Below, piece after piece: positions 55,824 to 64,000 of a stretch of 64,000 nt of DNA. The notes under the pieces are model-generated. The model saw only the letters and a list, made by a program, of their open reading frames with translations, did no database searches and was not told the DNA's origin. The DNA is from CBDCNH01 sp965219015 (GTDB taxonomy: Bacteria; Pseudomonadota; Alphaproteobacteria; Rhodobacterales; Rhodobacteraceae), in NCBI GenBank assembly GCA_965219015.1, contig CBDCNH010000013.1, positions 682,001-746,000 on the forward strand, given 5' to 3'. The first letter of the stretch is position 1, and each line of letters begins with the position of its first letter. The position numbers and the translations under genes were made by a program.

Positions 55824-55905
55824 GTCGGGGTCTGGACACCGCACATGAAGGTCGGGGTTTGAAACACTGCAGATGAAGGTCGGGGTTTGAACACCGCACA
55901 TGAAG
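55824..55905. repeat. three tandem copies of a 27-28 bp repeat
   Basis: Units at 55824-55850, 55851-55878 and 55879-55905 each begin GTCGGGGT and end CATGAAG or GATGAAG. Units 1 and 3 differ by only two bases; unit 2 has one extra base and two changes in its middle. A partial fourth unit (GTTGT) follows. They lie between the L,D-transpeptidase and CAP lipoprotein genes, where they may be promoter-proximal. Confidence 0.9.
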
Positions 55906-55945
55906 GTTGTATGCCTCCGCCGCAATCGACCGGAGACGAACCCTG

Positions 55946-56458
55946 ATGACGCGAACGCTCGCCTTTGTCTTCGGACTTGCCATCGCCCTTGCGGGCTGCG
56001 CGAAAGCTCCCGAGCAGACCATCGGGGCGGACGGACGGCCGTTGCCGCAGGTCTACCGGCTGTCGAAGGGCGACGCCGCGCAGATCGAGTACCGCGTGCT
56101 CGACAGCGTCAACGCGCTTCGCGAGGCGGATGGCCAGGCGCCGCTCGCGCTCAGTCCGGAATTGACCGCCGCCGCGGCGACGCACTCGCGCGACATGTCG
56201 GTGCAGAACCGGCCCTGGCACTTCGGCTCCGACGGCTCGTCGCCGCTCGACCGTGTCCGCCGGACGGGCTATCCGGGGATCATGCTCGGCGAGAACATCT
56301 CCGAGACCTACGAGACCGAGACCGAGACGCTCGCCGCGTGGATGGCCGAGCCCGACACCCGGGCGGTCGTGCTCGACGCGAAGGCCCGCGACATGGGCTT
56401 CGCGTACTACCAGGAGTCGAGCGGCAAGATCTGGTGGACGATGGTCACCGGCGGCTAG
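55946..56458 (+). CDS. CAP-domain (SCP-like) lipoprotein
   Basis: 170-aa lipoprotein. The lipobox is ALAGC (Cys near residue 18) after a hydrophobic signal. The CAP fold begins around residue 50 (VLDSVNALREADGQAPLALS), with THSRDMSVQN, the GENISETYETE segment, and KIWWTMVTGG at the end. CAP proteins are secreted scaffolds with varied roles. ATG 55946 is chosen because the signal begins there. Flanked by two L,D-transpeptidases. Confidence 0.88.
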   Translation: MTRTLAFVFGLAIALAGCAKAPEQTIGADGRPLPQVYRLSKGDAAQIEYRVLDSVNALREADGQAPLALSPELTAAAATHSRDMSVQNRPWHFGSDGSSPLDRVRRTGYPGIMLGENISETYETETETLAAWMAEPDTRAVVLDAKARDMGFAYYQESSGKIWWTMVTGG

Positions 56459-56473
56459 TATGCCAGTTCGCGG

Positions 56474-56977
56474 TCAGGGCGCGATGTAGATCGGCGTGCC
56501 GTCGCGGACCATCGCGTAGATCGTCTCCATCTCCTTGTCCTTCACCGAGATGCAGCCCCAGGTCCAGTCCGGCCCGCGCTTCTTGCGGCCCTGACCGTGG
56601 ATGAAGACATCGCCTCCGGGCGAGACGCCGAGTGCCGCGGCTTGCGCGCGGTCGCCTGGGTTCGGGTAGGAGATGCCAAGCGATAGCCAGTACGAGCTGT
56701 TGGGGTTGCGCCGGTCGATGAAGTACGCGCCTTCGGGCGTGCGGCCGTCGCCTTCCACGGCCTTGTGTCCGAGGGGCGTGCGGCCGAGATCGACCTTGTA
56801 GGTCGCGAGCACCGCGCGGTCGTGCATCAGGTACATCTGCCGCGCAGACTTCGCGACGTAGATCTGGGTCACTTGCGGCCCATCATAGGTCTTGAACTTG
56901 CTCGCGCATCCCGCAAGCGCAACGGTTGCCATCGCGAGCGCGCATAGTCGCGCCGCCGGTCCGAACCTGTCTGTCAT
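56474..56977 (-). CDS. L,D-transpeptidase family lipoprotein (YkuD)
   Basis: 167-aa YkuD-domain lipoprotein. Signal and lipobox are MTDRFGPAARLCALAMATVALAGC (Cys near residue 24). The catalytic motif is FIHGQG...WTWGCISVKDKEM with Cys nucleophile; the N-part has YVAKSARQMYLM and GRTPLGHKAVEGDGRTPEG. An ATG at 56980 (MMTDRF) is an equal alternative start. Convergent with the CAP gene. Confidence 0.88.
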   Translation of the reverse strand: MTDRFGPAARLCALAMATVALAGCASKFKTYDGPQVTQIYVAKSARQMYLMHDRAVLATYKVDLGRTPLGHKAVEGDGRTPEGAYFIDRRNPNSSYWLSLGISYPNPGDRAQAAALGVSPGGDVFIHGQGRKKRGPDWTWGCISVKDKEMETIYAMVRDGTPIYIAP

Positions 56978-57039
56978 CACTGCCTCGTTTTACTGCACGC
57001 GTTTTTTGGCCCGCATACTAGGCCTTTTTTACCGGCTGC

Positions 57040-58248
57040 CTAGCCGGATCTTCGCGTGAAGGTTGCAGCGATCTCGATATGCGGCGACCAGCGGAACTGG
57101 TCGACCACCTCGAGCCGGTCGAGGACGTAGCCGCCGGAGATCAGACGGGACGCGTCCCGTGCGAAGCTGACGGGGTTGCACGAGACCGCGGCGACCGTCG
57201 GCACAGGTGATGCCGCGAGGGCCGATGTCTGCGCGTCGGCGCCAGCACGGGGCGGGTCGAGAACGACGGCATCGAAGCGAGCGAGCTCGGCCGGCAGGAG
57301 GGGACGGCGGAAGAGGTCGCGTGTCTCGGTGGTGATGCGGCGAAGCCCCGTCGCGCCGCGCCAGCCGGCGTCGAGCGCTGCGAGGGCAGCGGCATCGGTT
57401 TCGACGGCATGCACCTCGGCGCGCCCGGCGAGCGGCAGCGCGAAGGTTCCGCAGCCGGCGAAGAGGTCTGCGACATTTGCGGCGCCCTCTGTCGCCCTGA
57501 GGACCGCGGACGTCAGCGCCGCCTCGCCCTCTCCCGTCGCCTGGAGGAACGCGCCGGGCGGCGGTACGACACGGGCGGCGCCGATCGGCCGTGCCGGCAG
57601 CGCGTGGCTCGCGACGGGCTCGCCGTTCCAGGTGAGGCGCGCCACGCCATGCGCGCGCGAGAGCTCGGCAAGCGCCATGCGTCCGCTGGCGTCGGGCACG
57701 GTGCCGCCGGTGACGGCGACATCGGCACCCGCCACGCTGGCCGTTATGGCGAAGGCGAGCTCGGCCTTGCGCGAACCGTGCCGCACCGTGACGGCCTCGA
57801 GGAACGGCAGGAGCGCGAGCAGCGCGGGATCGAGCACGCGGCAGTCTGGAACGGGTACGATGACGTCCGAGGCCGGCGCGTGGAAGCCCACGAGCGCGCC
57901 GGCCCTGGTGCGTCGACCGGCCAGCGTCGCACGGATGCGCGAGCCCGGCGGCGAGGTATGCACCGCCACGACTTCGGCCCCGATGCCGTGGGCGGCGAGC
58001 GCGGTGCGGACCACCTCCGCCTTCCAGTTTGCCACGAAGCCATCGGACGCGTGCTGGAGCGCGCAGCCGCCGCAGCGGCGGTAGTGCGGGCAGGGCGGGC
58101 GCACGCGGTCGGGCGAGGGCGTGAGGATGTGCGTGCCGTCGTCGGAGACGACCTCGCCCGGTAGCATCCGCGGCAGGTAGACAGGCCCCGCCGCGGTCTC
58201 GGCGATGCCGTCGCCGAGGTGCCCGAGCCGCGCGACGGTGAGGCTCAC
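57040..58248 (-). CDS. class I SAM-dependent RNA methyltransferase (RlmD/TrmA-type)
   Basis: 402-aa uracil-C5-type RNA methyltransferase. The [4Fe-4S] cluster cysteines are CPHYRRCGGCALQH and a fourth near VPDCRVLDP. The SAM site is VADLFAGCGTFALPLAGRAEVHAVETD; the catalytic Cys lies in AAVSCNPVSFARD; VVLDPPRAGADAQ is conserved. GTG start at 58248 overlaps the upstream ABC gene stop (GTGA). The target is probably rRNA, but which uridine cannot be stated. Confidence 0.87.
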   Translation of the reverse strand: MSLTVARLGHLGDGIAETAAGPVYLPRMLPGEVVSDDGTHILTPSPDRVRPPCPHYRRCGGCALQHASDGFVANWKAEVVRTALAAHGIGAEVVAVHTSPPGSRIRATLAGRRTRAGALVGFHAPASDVIVPVPDCRVLDPALLALLPFLEAVTVRHGSRKAELAFAITASVAGADVAVTGGTVPDASGRMALAELSRAHGVARLTWNGEPVASHALPARPIGAARVVPPPGAFLQATGEGEAALTSAVLRATEGAANVADLFAGCGTFALPLAGRAEVHAVETDAAALAALDAGWRGATGLRRITTETRDLFRRPLLPAELARFDAVVLDPPRAGADAQTSALAASPVPTVAAVSCNPVSFARDASRLISGGYVLDRLEVVDQFRWSPHIEIAATFTRRSG

Positions 58249-60101
58249 TCCGCGGCTTCGGCCACGCCGATGAAGCCGCCAGACTGCCGGTTCCAGTAGC
58301 GCGCGTAGACGCCGCCGCGCCCGAGGAGCGCCGCATGGCTGCCGTCCTCGACGATGCGGCCTTCCTCGAGCACCACGATCCGGTCCATCTCCGCGATGGT
58401 CGAAAGCCGGTGCGCGATGGCGAGCACGGTCTTGCCTTCCATCACGCGGGCGAGCGAGGACTGGATCGCCGCCTCGACCTCGCTGTCGAGCGCCGAGGTC
58501 GCCTCGTCGAGCACCAGGATCGGCGCGTCCTTGAGGAACGTGCGCGCGAGCGCGATCCGTTGCCGCTGGCCGCCCGAAAGCTTCACGCCGCGCTCGCCGA
58601 GGAAGGCGTCGTAGCCCTGCCGCCCGGTGTGATCGACCATCCGGTCGATGAAGCTCTCCGCCTCGGCCGCCTGCGCGGCAGCGGTCACGTCGTCCATCGA
58701 GGCATCCGGGCGGCCATAGCGGATGTTGTCACGCGCCGAGCGGTTGAACATCGCGGTGTCCTGCGTGACCATGCCGATCTGCCGCCGCAGGCTTTCCTGC
58801 GTCACGTCGCGCACATCGATGCCGTCGATCAGGATGCGACCCGCCTCGACGTCGTAGAGCCGCAGGAGCAGCGCCACGAGCGTCGACTTGCCCGCTCCCG
58901 ACGCGCCGACGATCCCGAGTTTCTCTCCCGGGCGGATATGCAGGTCGAGGTCGCGCACGCCTCCCGTGGCGCGCCCGTAACCGAAGCTCACGCCCTCGAA
59001 GCGCACCTCGCCCCTGACCCGAGGCAGCTCCACCGCATCCGCGGCGTCGGTCAGCGTGTGCGGCACGCTCAACGTCCGCATCCCGTCCTCGACCTCGCCG
59101 ACAGAGCCGTAGATCGACATCAGCGTGAAGCTCACCCAGCCCGACATCTGCGCGATGCGGAGCGAGATCGCCCCCGCCGCGGCGATGTCGCCCGCTGTCG
59201 CCGTGCCGGCCTGCCAGAGCCAGAGCGTGCCGCCGATCAGAAGGACCGGCAGCACGCCCGAAAGCGTCATCAGCGACAGGCGGAACCAGGTCGAGATGAC
59301 GCCGAACTCGAGCGAGCGGTCGCGGAACACCTGCATCGAGCCGAGCGCCACGCGGTCCTCGAAGGCGGCGTGGGCGAAGAGCTTCACCGTCTTGATGTTG
59401 GTGATCGTGTCCACGACCTGCCCCGAGACCATCGCCCGCGATGCGGCCCGGGCGGCGGAGTTCTCGCGCACCTGCGGCAGGAAGTGCCGGATCAGGAAGC
59501 CGTAAGCGATCATCCAGAGCGCCAGGGCGACGCCCATCCGCCAGTCGATGGAGACGAGGAACACGACCGAGCCGATGACCGACGCGGCCGCGAAGGCCAT
59601 CGTGTTGATCGATTCCGTGATCACATCGGTGACCGCGCGCGACGCCTGCATCTGCTTTTGCGCGATGCGGCCGGCGAAGTCGTTGTCGAAGAACGTCACC
59701 GCCTGCCCGAGCGTCCAGCGGTGCAGCCGCGACAGCACGAGCGGCATCACGTTCGGCCCGATGACGATCGCGTTCGACGCCGATGCGAGGCCGAAGGCGA
59801 GCGGGCGGAGGCCGAGGTAGAACACGACGAAGCCTGCGAGCAGCCAGGCGTTGCGCGCGAAGTACGCGGCAGGCCCAGCGGCGAGCGCGCTGTCGATCAC
59901 GGTGCCGATGATCTGCGCCGAGATCACCTCCATCGTGCCCGCGACCGCCGAGATCGCGGCGGCGATCCAGAGCATCCTCCACGAGCCGCGCAGGCACCAG
60001 CCGAAGAAGGCGCCAAGCGTCGCGGGCGGCGGGCCCTCCGCGGGGCGGAAGGCGTCGATGAGCCCGCCAAGACGGTCGCCGAGGATGCCGCCCGCGCTCA
60101 T
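58245..60101 (-). CDS. ABC transporter ATP-binding/permease protein (downstream of pair)
   Basis: Type IV ABC exporter half (618 aa): six-helix membrane domain (about 1-340), then a nucleotide-binding domain. Walker A is GASGAGKST, the signature LSGGQRQR, Walker B ILVLDEATSALDSE, and the H-loop AIAHRLSTIAEMD. Start ATG 60101, which overlaps the stop of the upstream ABC gene (ATGA). The two probably make a heterodimer of the MsbA/LmrA kind exporting lipids, drugs or peptides. Substrate unknown. Confidence 0.92.
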   Translation of the reverse strand: MSAGGILGDRLGGLIDAFRPAEGPPPATLGAFFGWCLRGSWRMLWIAAAISAVAGTMEVISAQIIGTVIDSALAAGPAAYFARNAWLLAGFVVFYLGLRPLAFGLASASNAIVIGPNVMPLVLSRLHRWTLGQAVTFFDNDFAGRIAQKQMQASRAVTDVITESINTMAFAAASVIGSVVFLVSIDWRMGVALALWMIAYGFLIRHFLPQVRENSAARAASRAMVSGQVVDTITNIKTVKLFAHAAFEDRVALGSMQVFRDRSLEFGVISTWFRLSLMTLSGVLPVLLIGGTLWLWQAGTATAGDIAAAGAISLRIAQMSGWVSFTLMSIYGSVGEVEDGMRTLSVPHTLTDAADAVELPRVRGEVRFEGVSFGYGRATGGVRDLDLHIRPGEKLGIVGASGAGKSTLVALLLRLYDVEAGRILIDGIDVRDVTQESLRRQIGMVTQDTAMFNRSARDNIRYGRPDASMDDVTAAAQAAEAESFIDRMVDHTGRQGYDAFLGERGVKLSGGQRQRIALARTFLKDAPILVLDEATSALDSEVEAAIQSSLARVMEGKTVLAIAHRLSTIAEMDRIVVLEEGRIVEDGSHAALLGRGGVYARYWNRQSGGFIGVAEAAE

Positions 60102-61975
60102 TCGGCCGCCTCCTCGGTGCCGATGAACCCGCCCGACTGGCGGTCCCAGAACCGCGCGTAGAGCCCGCCGCGCGCGAGGAGCGCCGCGTGGGTGCCCTCC
60201 TCGACGATGCGGCCGGCCTCGACGACGAGGATGCGGTCCATCCGCGCGATGGTCGAGAGCCGGTGCGCGATGGCGATGACCGTCTTGCCCTCCATGACGC
60301 CGTAGAGCGTCTCGAGGATCGCCGCCTCGACCTCGCTGTCGAGCGCCGAGGTCGCCTCGTCGAGCACCAGGATCGGCGCGTCCTTGAGGATCACCCGCGC
60401 GAGCGCGATGCGCTGGCGCTGGCCGCCCGAGAGCTGCACGCCGCGCTCGCCGACCTGCGCGGCGTAGCCGGTGCGGCCCTCGGCGTCGGCGAGGCCGTCG
60501 ATGAAGGCATGCGCCTCGGCGCGCGTCGCGGCGGAAGTGACCTCGGCCTCCGTCGCCTCCGGCCGGCCGTAGCGGATGTTGTCCGCGATCGAGCGGTGGA
60601 GGAGCGAGCTGTCCTGCTGCACCATGCCGATGGCGCCGCGGAGGCTGTCCTGCGTGACGCCCGCGATGTCCTGCCCATCGATGGCGATGCGGCCGCCCTC
60701 GGGGTCGTAGAAGCGCAGGAGGAGCTTCACCAGCGTGGACTTGCCCGCCCCCGAGCGGCCGACGAGCCCGACCTTCTCGCCCGGCCGGATCGTCATCGAG
60801 AGGCCGTCGAGCCCGCCCGAGCCGCGGCCGTAGTGGTGCGTCAGCCCCTCGATCTCGACGCGGCCCTCGCGCACCGCGAGCGGCCGTGCCCCCGGCGCGT
60901 CGATCAGCGTCACCGGCTGCGCGATGGTCTCCATGCCCTCCGAGATGATCCCGAGCGAGCGGAAGAAGGTCGAGAGCGCCCACATGATCCAGCCGGTCAT
61001 CGCGTTGAGGCGCAGCACCAGCGCGCCCGCCGCCGCCACCGCGCCGACCGTCGCGGCACCCGAGGTCCAGAGAAAGATCGCCCAGCCGACCACCGCGACG
61101 ATAAGGAGCCCGTTGAGCGCCACGAGCGCCACGTCCATCCGTGTGAGGATCCGCATCTCGTTGGCGAAGGTCCGGCGCGCGCCCTCGATCGCCTCGCGCG
61201 CGTATTCGATCTCCGCGCCCTGATGCGCGAAGAGCTTGACGGAATGAATGTTGGTGTAACTGTCGACCACGCGGCCCGTGACGGCGCTGCGCGCGTCCGA
61301 GGAGGCCTGCGAGGCCGGCCCGATCCGCCGCATCGTCCAGGTCACGAGCCAGGCGTAGAGCCCGACCCAGACCGCGAGCGGCACGAGGAGCCGCGGGTCG
61401 GCGCCGAAGAGCACCACGCCCGCGCCGACCAGATAGGCGAGCGAGAAGGTGATCGCGTCGAACACCTGGAACACGGCGTCGCCGGCGGCGGGCGGGGTCT
61501 GCATGATGCGGTTCGCGATGCGGCCGGCGAAATCGTTCTCGAACCAGCCGACGGACTGGCGCAGCACGTGCTTGTGCGCCCGCCAGCGGATCAGCGTGCC
61601 GTAGTTCGGCAGGATCGCGTTGTTGAGGAGCGCCACGTTGACGCCCTGCAGGAGCGGCCGGACGAGGAGGATGAAGAGCGCCGCGCCGACGAGCTCCAGC
61701 CCGTAGCGGTCCCAGACCGTCTCCGGCCCGGCCTTGGCCAGCACGTCGACGATGCGGCCCATGTACCAGATGAGCGCGATCTCGACGGCGGCGACGACGA
61801 TCGAGGTGGCGCCGGTGACGGCGAACACGGGGATGAACGGCTGCGAATAGGCGCGCAGGAACGGCCACAGCCGCCGCGGCGGCGTGTCGTCATCCGCGTA
61901 GGCGACGTACGGATCGACCAGACGCTCGAAATAGGCAAACACGGGAAACGCTCGCGGAAAGGTTGCCACGCACAT
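60098..61975 (-). CDS. ABC transporter ATP-binding/permease protein (upstream of pair)
   Basis: Partner exporter half (625 aa). Membrane domain with FENDFAGRIANRIMQTP, then the nucleotide-binding domain: Walker A GRSGAGKST, signature LSGGQRQR, Walker B ILVLDEATSALDSE, and AIAHRLSTIARMD. The ends of the pair match (both stop in GGFIG...EAAE), a sign of duplication. Start ATG 61975; a GTG at 61942 is possible. Translationally coupled to the next gene. Confidence 0.92.
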   Translation of the reverse strand: MCVATFPRAFPVFAYFERLVDPYVAYADDDTPPRRLWPFLRAYSQPFIPVFAVTGATSIVVAAVEIALIWYMGRIVDVLAKAGPETVWDRYGLELVGAALFILLVRPLLQGVNVALLNNAILPNYGTLIRWRAHKHVLRQSVGWFENDFAGRIANRIMQTPPAAGDAVFQVFDAITFSLAYLVGAGVVLFGADPRLLVPLAVWVGLYAWLVTWTMRRIGPASQASSDARSAVTGRVVDSYTNIHSVKLFAHQGAEIEYAREAIEGARRTFANEMRILTRMDVALVALNGLLIVAVVGWAIFLWTSGAATVGAVAAAGALVLRLNAMTGWIMWALSTFFRSLGIISEGMETIAQPVTLIDAPGARPLAVREGRVEIEGLTHHYGRGSGGLDGLSMTIRPGEKVGLVGRSGAGKSTLVKLLLRFYDPEGGRIAIDGQDIAGVTQDSLRGAIGMVQQDSSLLHRSIADNIRYGRPEATEAEVTSAATRAEAHAFIDGLADAEGRTGYAAQVGERGVQLSGGQRQRIALARVILKDAPILVLDEATSALDSEVEAAILETLYGVMEGKTVIAIAHRLSTIARMDRILVVEAGRIVEEGTHAALLARGGLYARFWDRQSGGFIGTEEAAE

Positions 61976-62014
61976 AGCGCCGATCGGCGGCGAGGAAAAC
62001 CTTCGGCGCTGGCG

Positions 62015-62611
62015 TCAGTGGCGGAAAAACAGGACCACGCCGGCGGCGATGCTGGCGCCCATCACGACGTTGAAGACACGCAGCCGCCGACCCTTGGCGA
62101 GCCAGTGCCGCATCGCCTGGCCTGCGCTTGCCCAGCCGAAGGCGGAGGTGAAGCCCGCGCAGAGAAAGATCCCGGCCACGATGCCGGCCGTGAGCAGGGG
62201 CCGATCCGGGCGAACGAACTGCGCCGTGGCGGCGATGGCCATGGCCCAGCCCTTGGGGTTGATCCACTGAAACGCGGCCGCCTCAACGAACGTCATCGGC
62301 CGGATCTTCGCGCGCGCACTGCCGGTGCCGCTGGCAGTCCCGACGCGCCATGCGACCCAGAGGAGGAGGACCGCGCCGCTCCAGCGGAGGATCTCGCGAA
62401 AGGCGGCCGACGCCTGGAACATCTCGCCGAGCGCCAGACCGACGACGAGCACCATCATCGGAAACCCGAGGGCGATGCCGAGGACATGCGGCACCGTCCG
62501 CCGGAGCCCGAACGTCGCACCGGACGACGCCACCATCGCGTTGTTCGGGCCGGGCGTCCACGCCGCCGCGAAGGCCAGCGTGACGAGGGGGAGGAGGAGT
62601 TCGGTCGGCAC
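62015..62611 (-). CDS. LysE family translocator
   Basis: Inner-membrane exporter (198 aa, about six helices) of the LysE/RhtB type, which removes amino acids or related metabolites. FAAAWTPGPNNAMVASSGATFG near the start and AFQWINPKGWAMAIA are signature segments. GTG 62611 is the start (MPTELLLPLVTLAFA); the longer open frame upstream is antisense-like and has no family match. The solute is unknown. Confidence 0.87.
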   Translation of the reverse strand: MPTELLLPLVTLAFAAAWTPGPNNAMVASSGATFGLRRTVPHVLGIALGFPMMVLVVGLALGEMFQASAAFREILRWSGAVLLLWVAWRVGTASGTGSARAKIRPMTFVEAAAFQWINPKGWAMAIAATAQFVRPDRPLLTAGIVAGIFLCAGFTSAFGWASAGQAMRHWLAKGRRLRVFNVVMGASIAAGVVLFFRH

Positions 62612-62643
62612 GGCGGCACTCTTGCGGGCGGGCGCCCGACCCG

Positions 62644-63777
62644 TCAAGCGAGGAGGTCGTCCCTGGCCAGCGTGAACCCCGAGGCGACCCAGCGCGCCCG
62701 CAGGTCCGCGAGGGCCGCACCCAGCGCCGCGCCCTGAAGCGCGGGCATCAGGTCCGACGCGGCAACGGGAAAGGTTGCGCTCGCACCGCGCGCGATCTCG
62801 GCGCGCCAGTTCTCCGGAAGCGGCGTCGCGTCGCGCGCCGCACGGGCTAGAACCGCATCGGTCGCGGCCTCCGGCCCAAGGGCGTGGCCAAGCGCCGCGG
62901 CAGTGCCGACAGCGCCTGTCCGCTCTGCCAGCGCTTGAGCTTCGGCGCGGCTGAGGCGCAGCGCGTCGCGCGCATCCGCGGCACCGAGCGTCGCGAGCCG
63001 GCGGAGCCAGGCCGGTGCGCGTCCATCCTCGAGGGCGACGAGACGGCCGAGCGCCGCGGGGTCCGTTCCCGGCAACGCCGCTTCGAGCACGCCGGTCGCC
63101 GCCATCGCGGCCACGCTCGGCGCAGGGTCGGGTGCCGCCAGGAGCTTTCGCATCTCGCCGCCGATGCGTTCGCGCGACAGCCCGGCAACGCTCCGGTGCG
63201 CCGCTTCGACAGCAGCGAGACCCGCGGGGTCGAGCCCTCGCGCGGCATCGCCGTACCACGCATGGAAGCGGAAGAGCCGCAGGATCCTGAGCGCGTCCTC
63301 GGCGATGCGCGTTGCGGGATCGCCGACGAACCGGACCCGCCGCGCGGCGAGGTCGTCGAGCCCGCCGACGGGATCGAGCACGGTCCCGTCGGGCTCCGCG
63401 TAAAGCGCGTTCATCGTGAAGTCACGCCGCGCGGCGTCGGCGCCGATCTCGTCGGTGAAGGCCACGACCGCGTGGCGTCCGTCGGTCTCCACGTCACGGC
63501 GGAACGTGGTGATCTCGTATGGGGCGCCGTCCGCCACGACCGTCACCGTGCCGTGCTCGAGTCCGGTCGGGATGGCGCGCAGTCCCGCTGCCTCGGCAAG
63601 ATCGATGACGCGGTGGGGCAGCGCGTCGGTCGCGATGTCGACGTCGGCGACGGCTCGTCCGAGGAGCGCATTCCGCACCGCGCCGCCGACGAAAAGCGCC
63701 CGGTGCCCGACATCGGTGAGCAGGGCGCAGACCATCTCGGTCGCGGGAGCGCGCCGCCAAGGACCATCGACGCGCAT
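62644..63777 (-). CDS. CCA tRNA nucleotidyltransferase
   Basis: Class II CCA-adding enzyme or poly(A)-polymerase-like protein (377 aa) that completes or repairs tRNA 3' ends. The catalytic site is FVGGAVRNALLGRAVADVDIAT, followed by FRRDVETDGRHA, RRDFTMNALYAEPDGTVLDPVGG and IAEDALRILRLFRFHAWYG. The position in GGAVRN has Asn where many have Asp. ATG 63777 overlaps the stop of the Nudix gene. Confidence 0.92.
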   Translation of the reverse strand: MRVDGPWRRAPATEMVCALLTDVGHRALFVGGAVRNALLGRAVADVDIATDALPHRVIDLAEAAGLRAIPTGLEHGTVTVVADGAPYEITTFRRDVETDGRHAVVAFTDEIGADAARRDFTMNALYAEPDGTVLDPVGGLDDLAARRVRFVGDPATRIAEDALRILRLFRFHAWYGDAARGLDPAGLAAVEAAHRSVAGLSRERIGGEMRKLLAAPDPAPSVAAMAATGVLEAALPGTDPAALGRLVALEDGRAPAWLRRLATLGAADARDALRLSRAEAQALAERTGAVGTAAALGHALGPEAATDAVLARAARDATPLPENWRAEIARGASATFPVAASDLMPALQGAALGAALADLRARWVASGFTLARDDLLA

Positions 63778-64000
63778 CACGTCGCGGTCATGGCGGTCGC
63801 GAGTCCCCAGAGGATCCGCGCGGTGGCGCCCCAGATGTAGTAGGGCCCCCACGGCACGACGCGGTAGCGCCGCACCTCGCCCTGCCAGCGCCGGCCCTCG
63901 ATCCGGTAGCGTGCGGGATCGGCGAGATGCGCGAGCGGAACCTCGAACACCTCGCCGACCTCCGCCGCCTCGGGCACCGGGACGAAGCCGGGCGGCACTA
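63777..64000 (-). CDS. CoA pyrophosphatase, Nudix family (5' end outside window)
   Basis: The C-terminal 74 or so residues of a NudL-type CoA pyrophosphatase are present: VPVPEAAEVGEVFEVPLAHL, EVRRYRVVPWGPYYIWGATARILWGLA. The Nudix box itself lies beyond 64000. The stop overlaps the ATG of the CCA enzyme (TGATG). The neighbour order matches other Rhodobacterales, which supports the call. Confidence 0.85.
   Translation of the reverse strand, partial: VPPGFVPVPEAAEVGEVFEVPLAHLADPARYRIEGRRWQGEVRRYRVVPWGPYYIWGATARILWGLATAMTAT

Noticed and set aside
57003..57030. GGCC/GGCC hairpin flanked by T6 tracts as terminator
   Set aside because: Only a 4-bp stem, and no plus-strand gene ends there; it lies between two minus-strand genes, where the T tract would be on the wrong strand.
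58245..61868. One continuous minus-strand frame suggesting a 1207-aa fused ABC exporter
   Set aside because: The first half is the upstream ABC gene read out of frame; the true genes are two coupled halves with an ATGA overlap at 60101-60098.

Overview
The window is GC-rich DNA from an alphaproteobacterium, almost certainly a member of the Rhodobacterales (Rhodobacteraceae or Roseobacteraceae). The evidence is gene content and order. There is a stand-alone FO operon (atpI-atpB-atpE-atpF'-atpF) without F1 genes, the secA / PpiC-type isomerase / argJ / mutT block, and rimP-nusA-ylxR-infB. There are also tandem DUF2125 proteins, a small MIRTISLGS-type protein, the comF-grxC pair facing a methyltransferase, and the run CoA pyrophosphatase / CCA nucleotidyltransferase / LysE / two ABC exporters. 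No tRNA, rRNA, CRISPR array or complete insertion sequence was seen. Taxonomy rests on recognised gene neighbourhoods, not on a database search.

Layout. 0-4 kb: the end of an SDR oxidoreductase and a complete polar amino-acid ABC importer (binding protein, two permeases, ATPase). 4-6.4 kb: a CsoR-like regulator with a palindromic operator, transcribed with a glutaredoxin-MauE membrane protein, then a PHB-depolymerase-like esterase whose usual N-terminus lies in another frame. 6.6-7.5 kb: lolA and an orphan GspE tail. 7.55-10.2 kb: a lower-GC accessory island of RHS fragments, small orphan genes and a Cys-rich immunity-like gene with an internal amber codon. 10.3-19.6 kb: lytic transglycosylase, AEC transporter, HspQ, SPL-like radical SAM protein, HI0933-type flavoprotein, fasciclin protein, two DUF2125 genes plus a decayed third, and an ArsR regulator.

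19.7-31.6 kb: the FO operon, DUF2237, DUF2332, pth, rplY, an MFS transporter, lldD, trpA, a RocB-like M20 peptidase and a decayed amino-acid ABC transporter. 31.6-42 kb: ychF, a Hint-domain protein (frameshifted), argG (frameshifted near its end), radC, secA, a parvulin, argJ, mutT and the small MIRTISLGS protein. 42-49.4 kb: the infB-ylxR-nusA-rimP operon (minus strand), proline iminopeptidase and ubiG. 49.5-54.7 kb: otsB-otsA trehalose synthesis, grxC, comF, a methyltransferase and hemH. 54.7-57 kb: an envelope group with two L,D-transpeptidases, a CAP-domain lipoprotein and a three-copy 27-28 bp tandem repeat. 57-64 kb: an RNA methyltransferase, two heterodimer-like ABC exporters, a LysE exporter, CCA nucleotidyltransferase and the end of a Nudix CoA pyrophosphatase.

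Most of the window is ordinary housekeeping DNA. The stretches that need a second look are the RHS graveyard with apparent toxin-tip/immunity remnants, the DUF2125 tandem array, the ABC transporter remains, the CsoR-like/glutaredoxin-MauE unit, and a set of single-base frameshifts (argG, Hint protein, esterase) that are either sequence errors or real damage.
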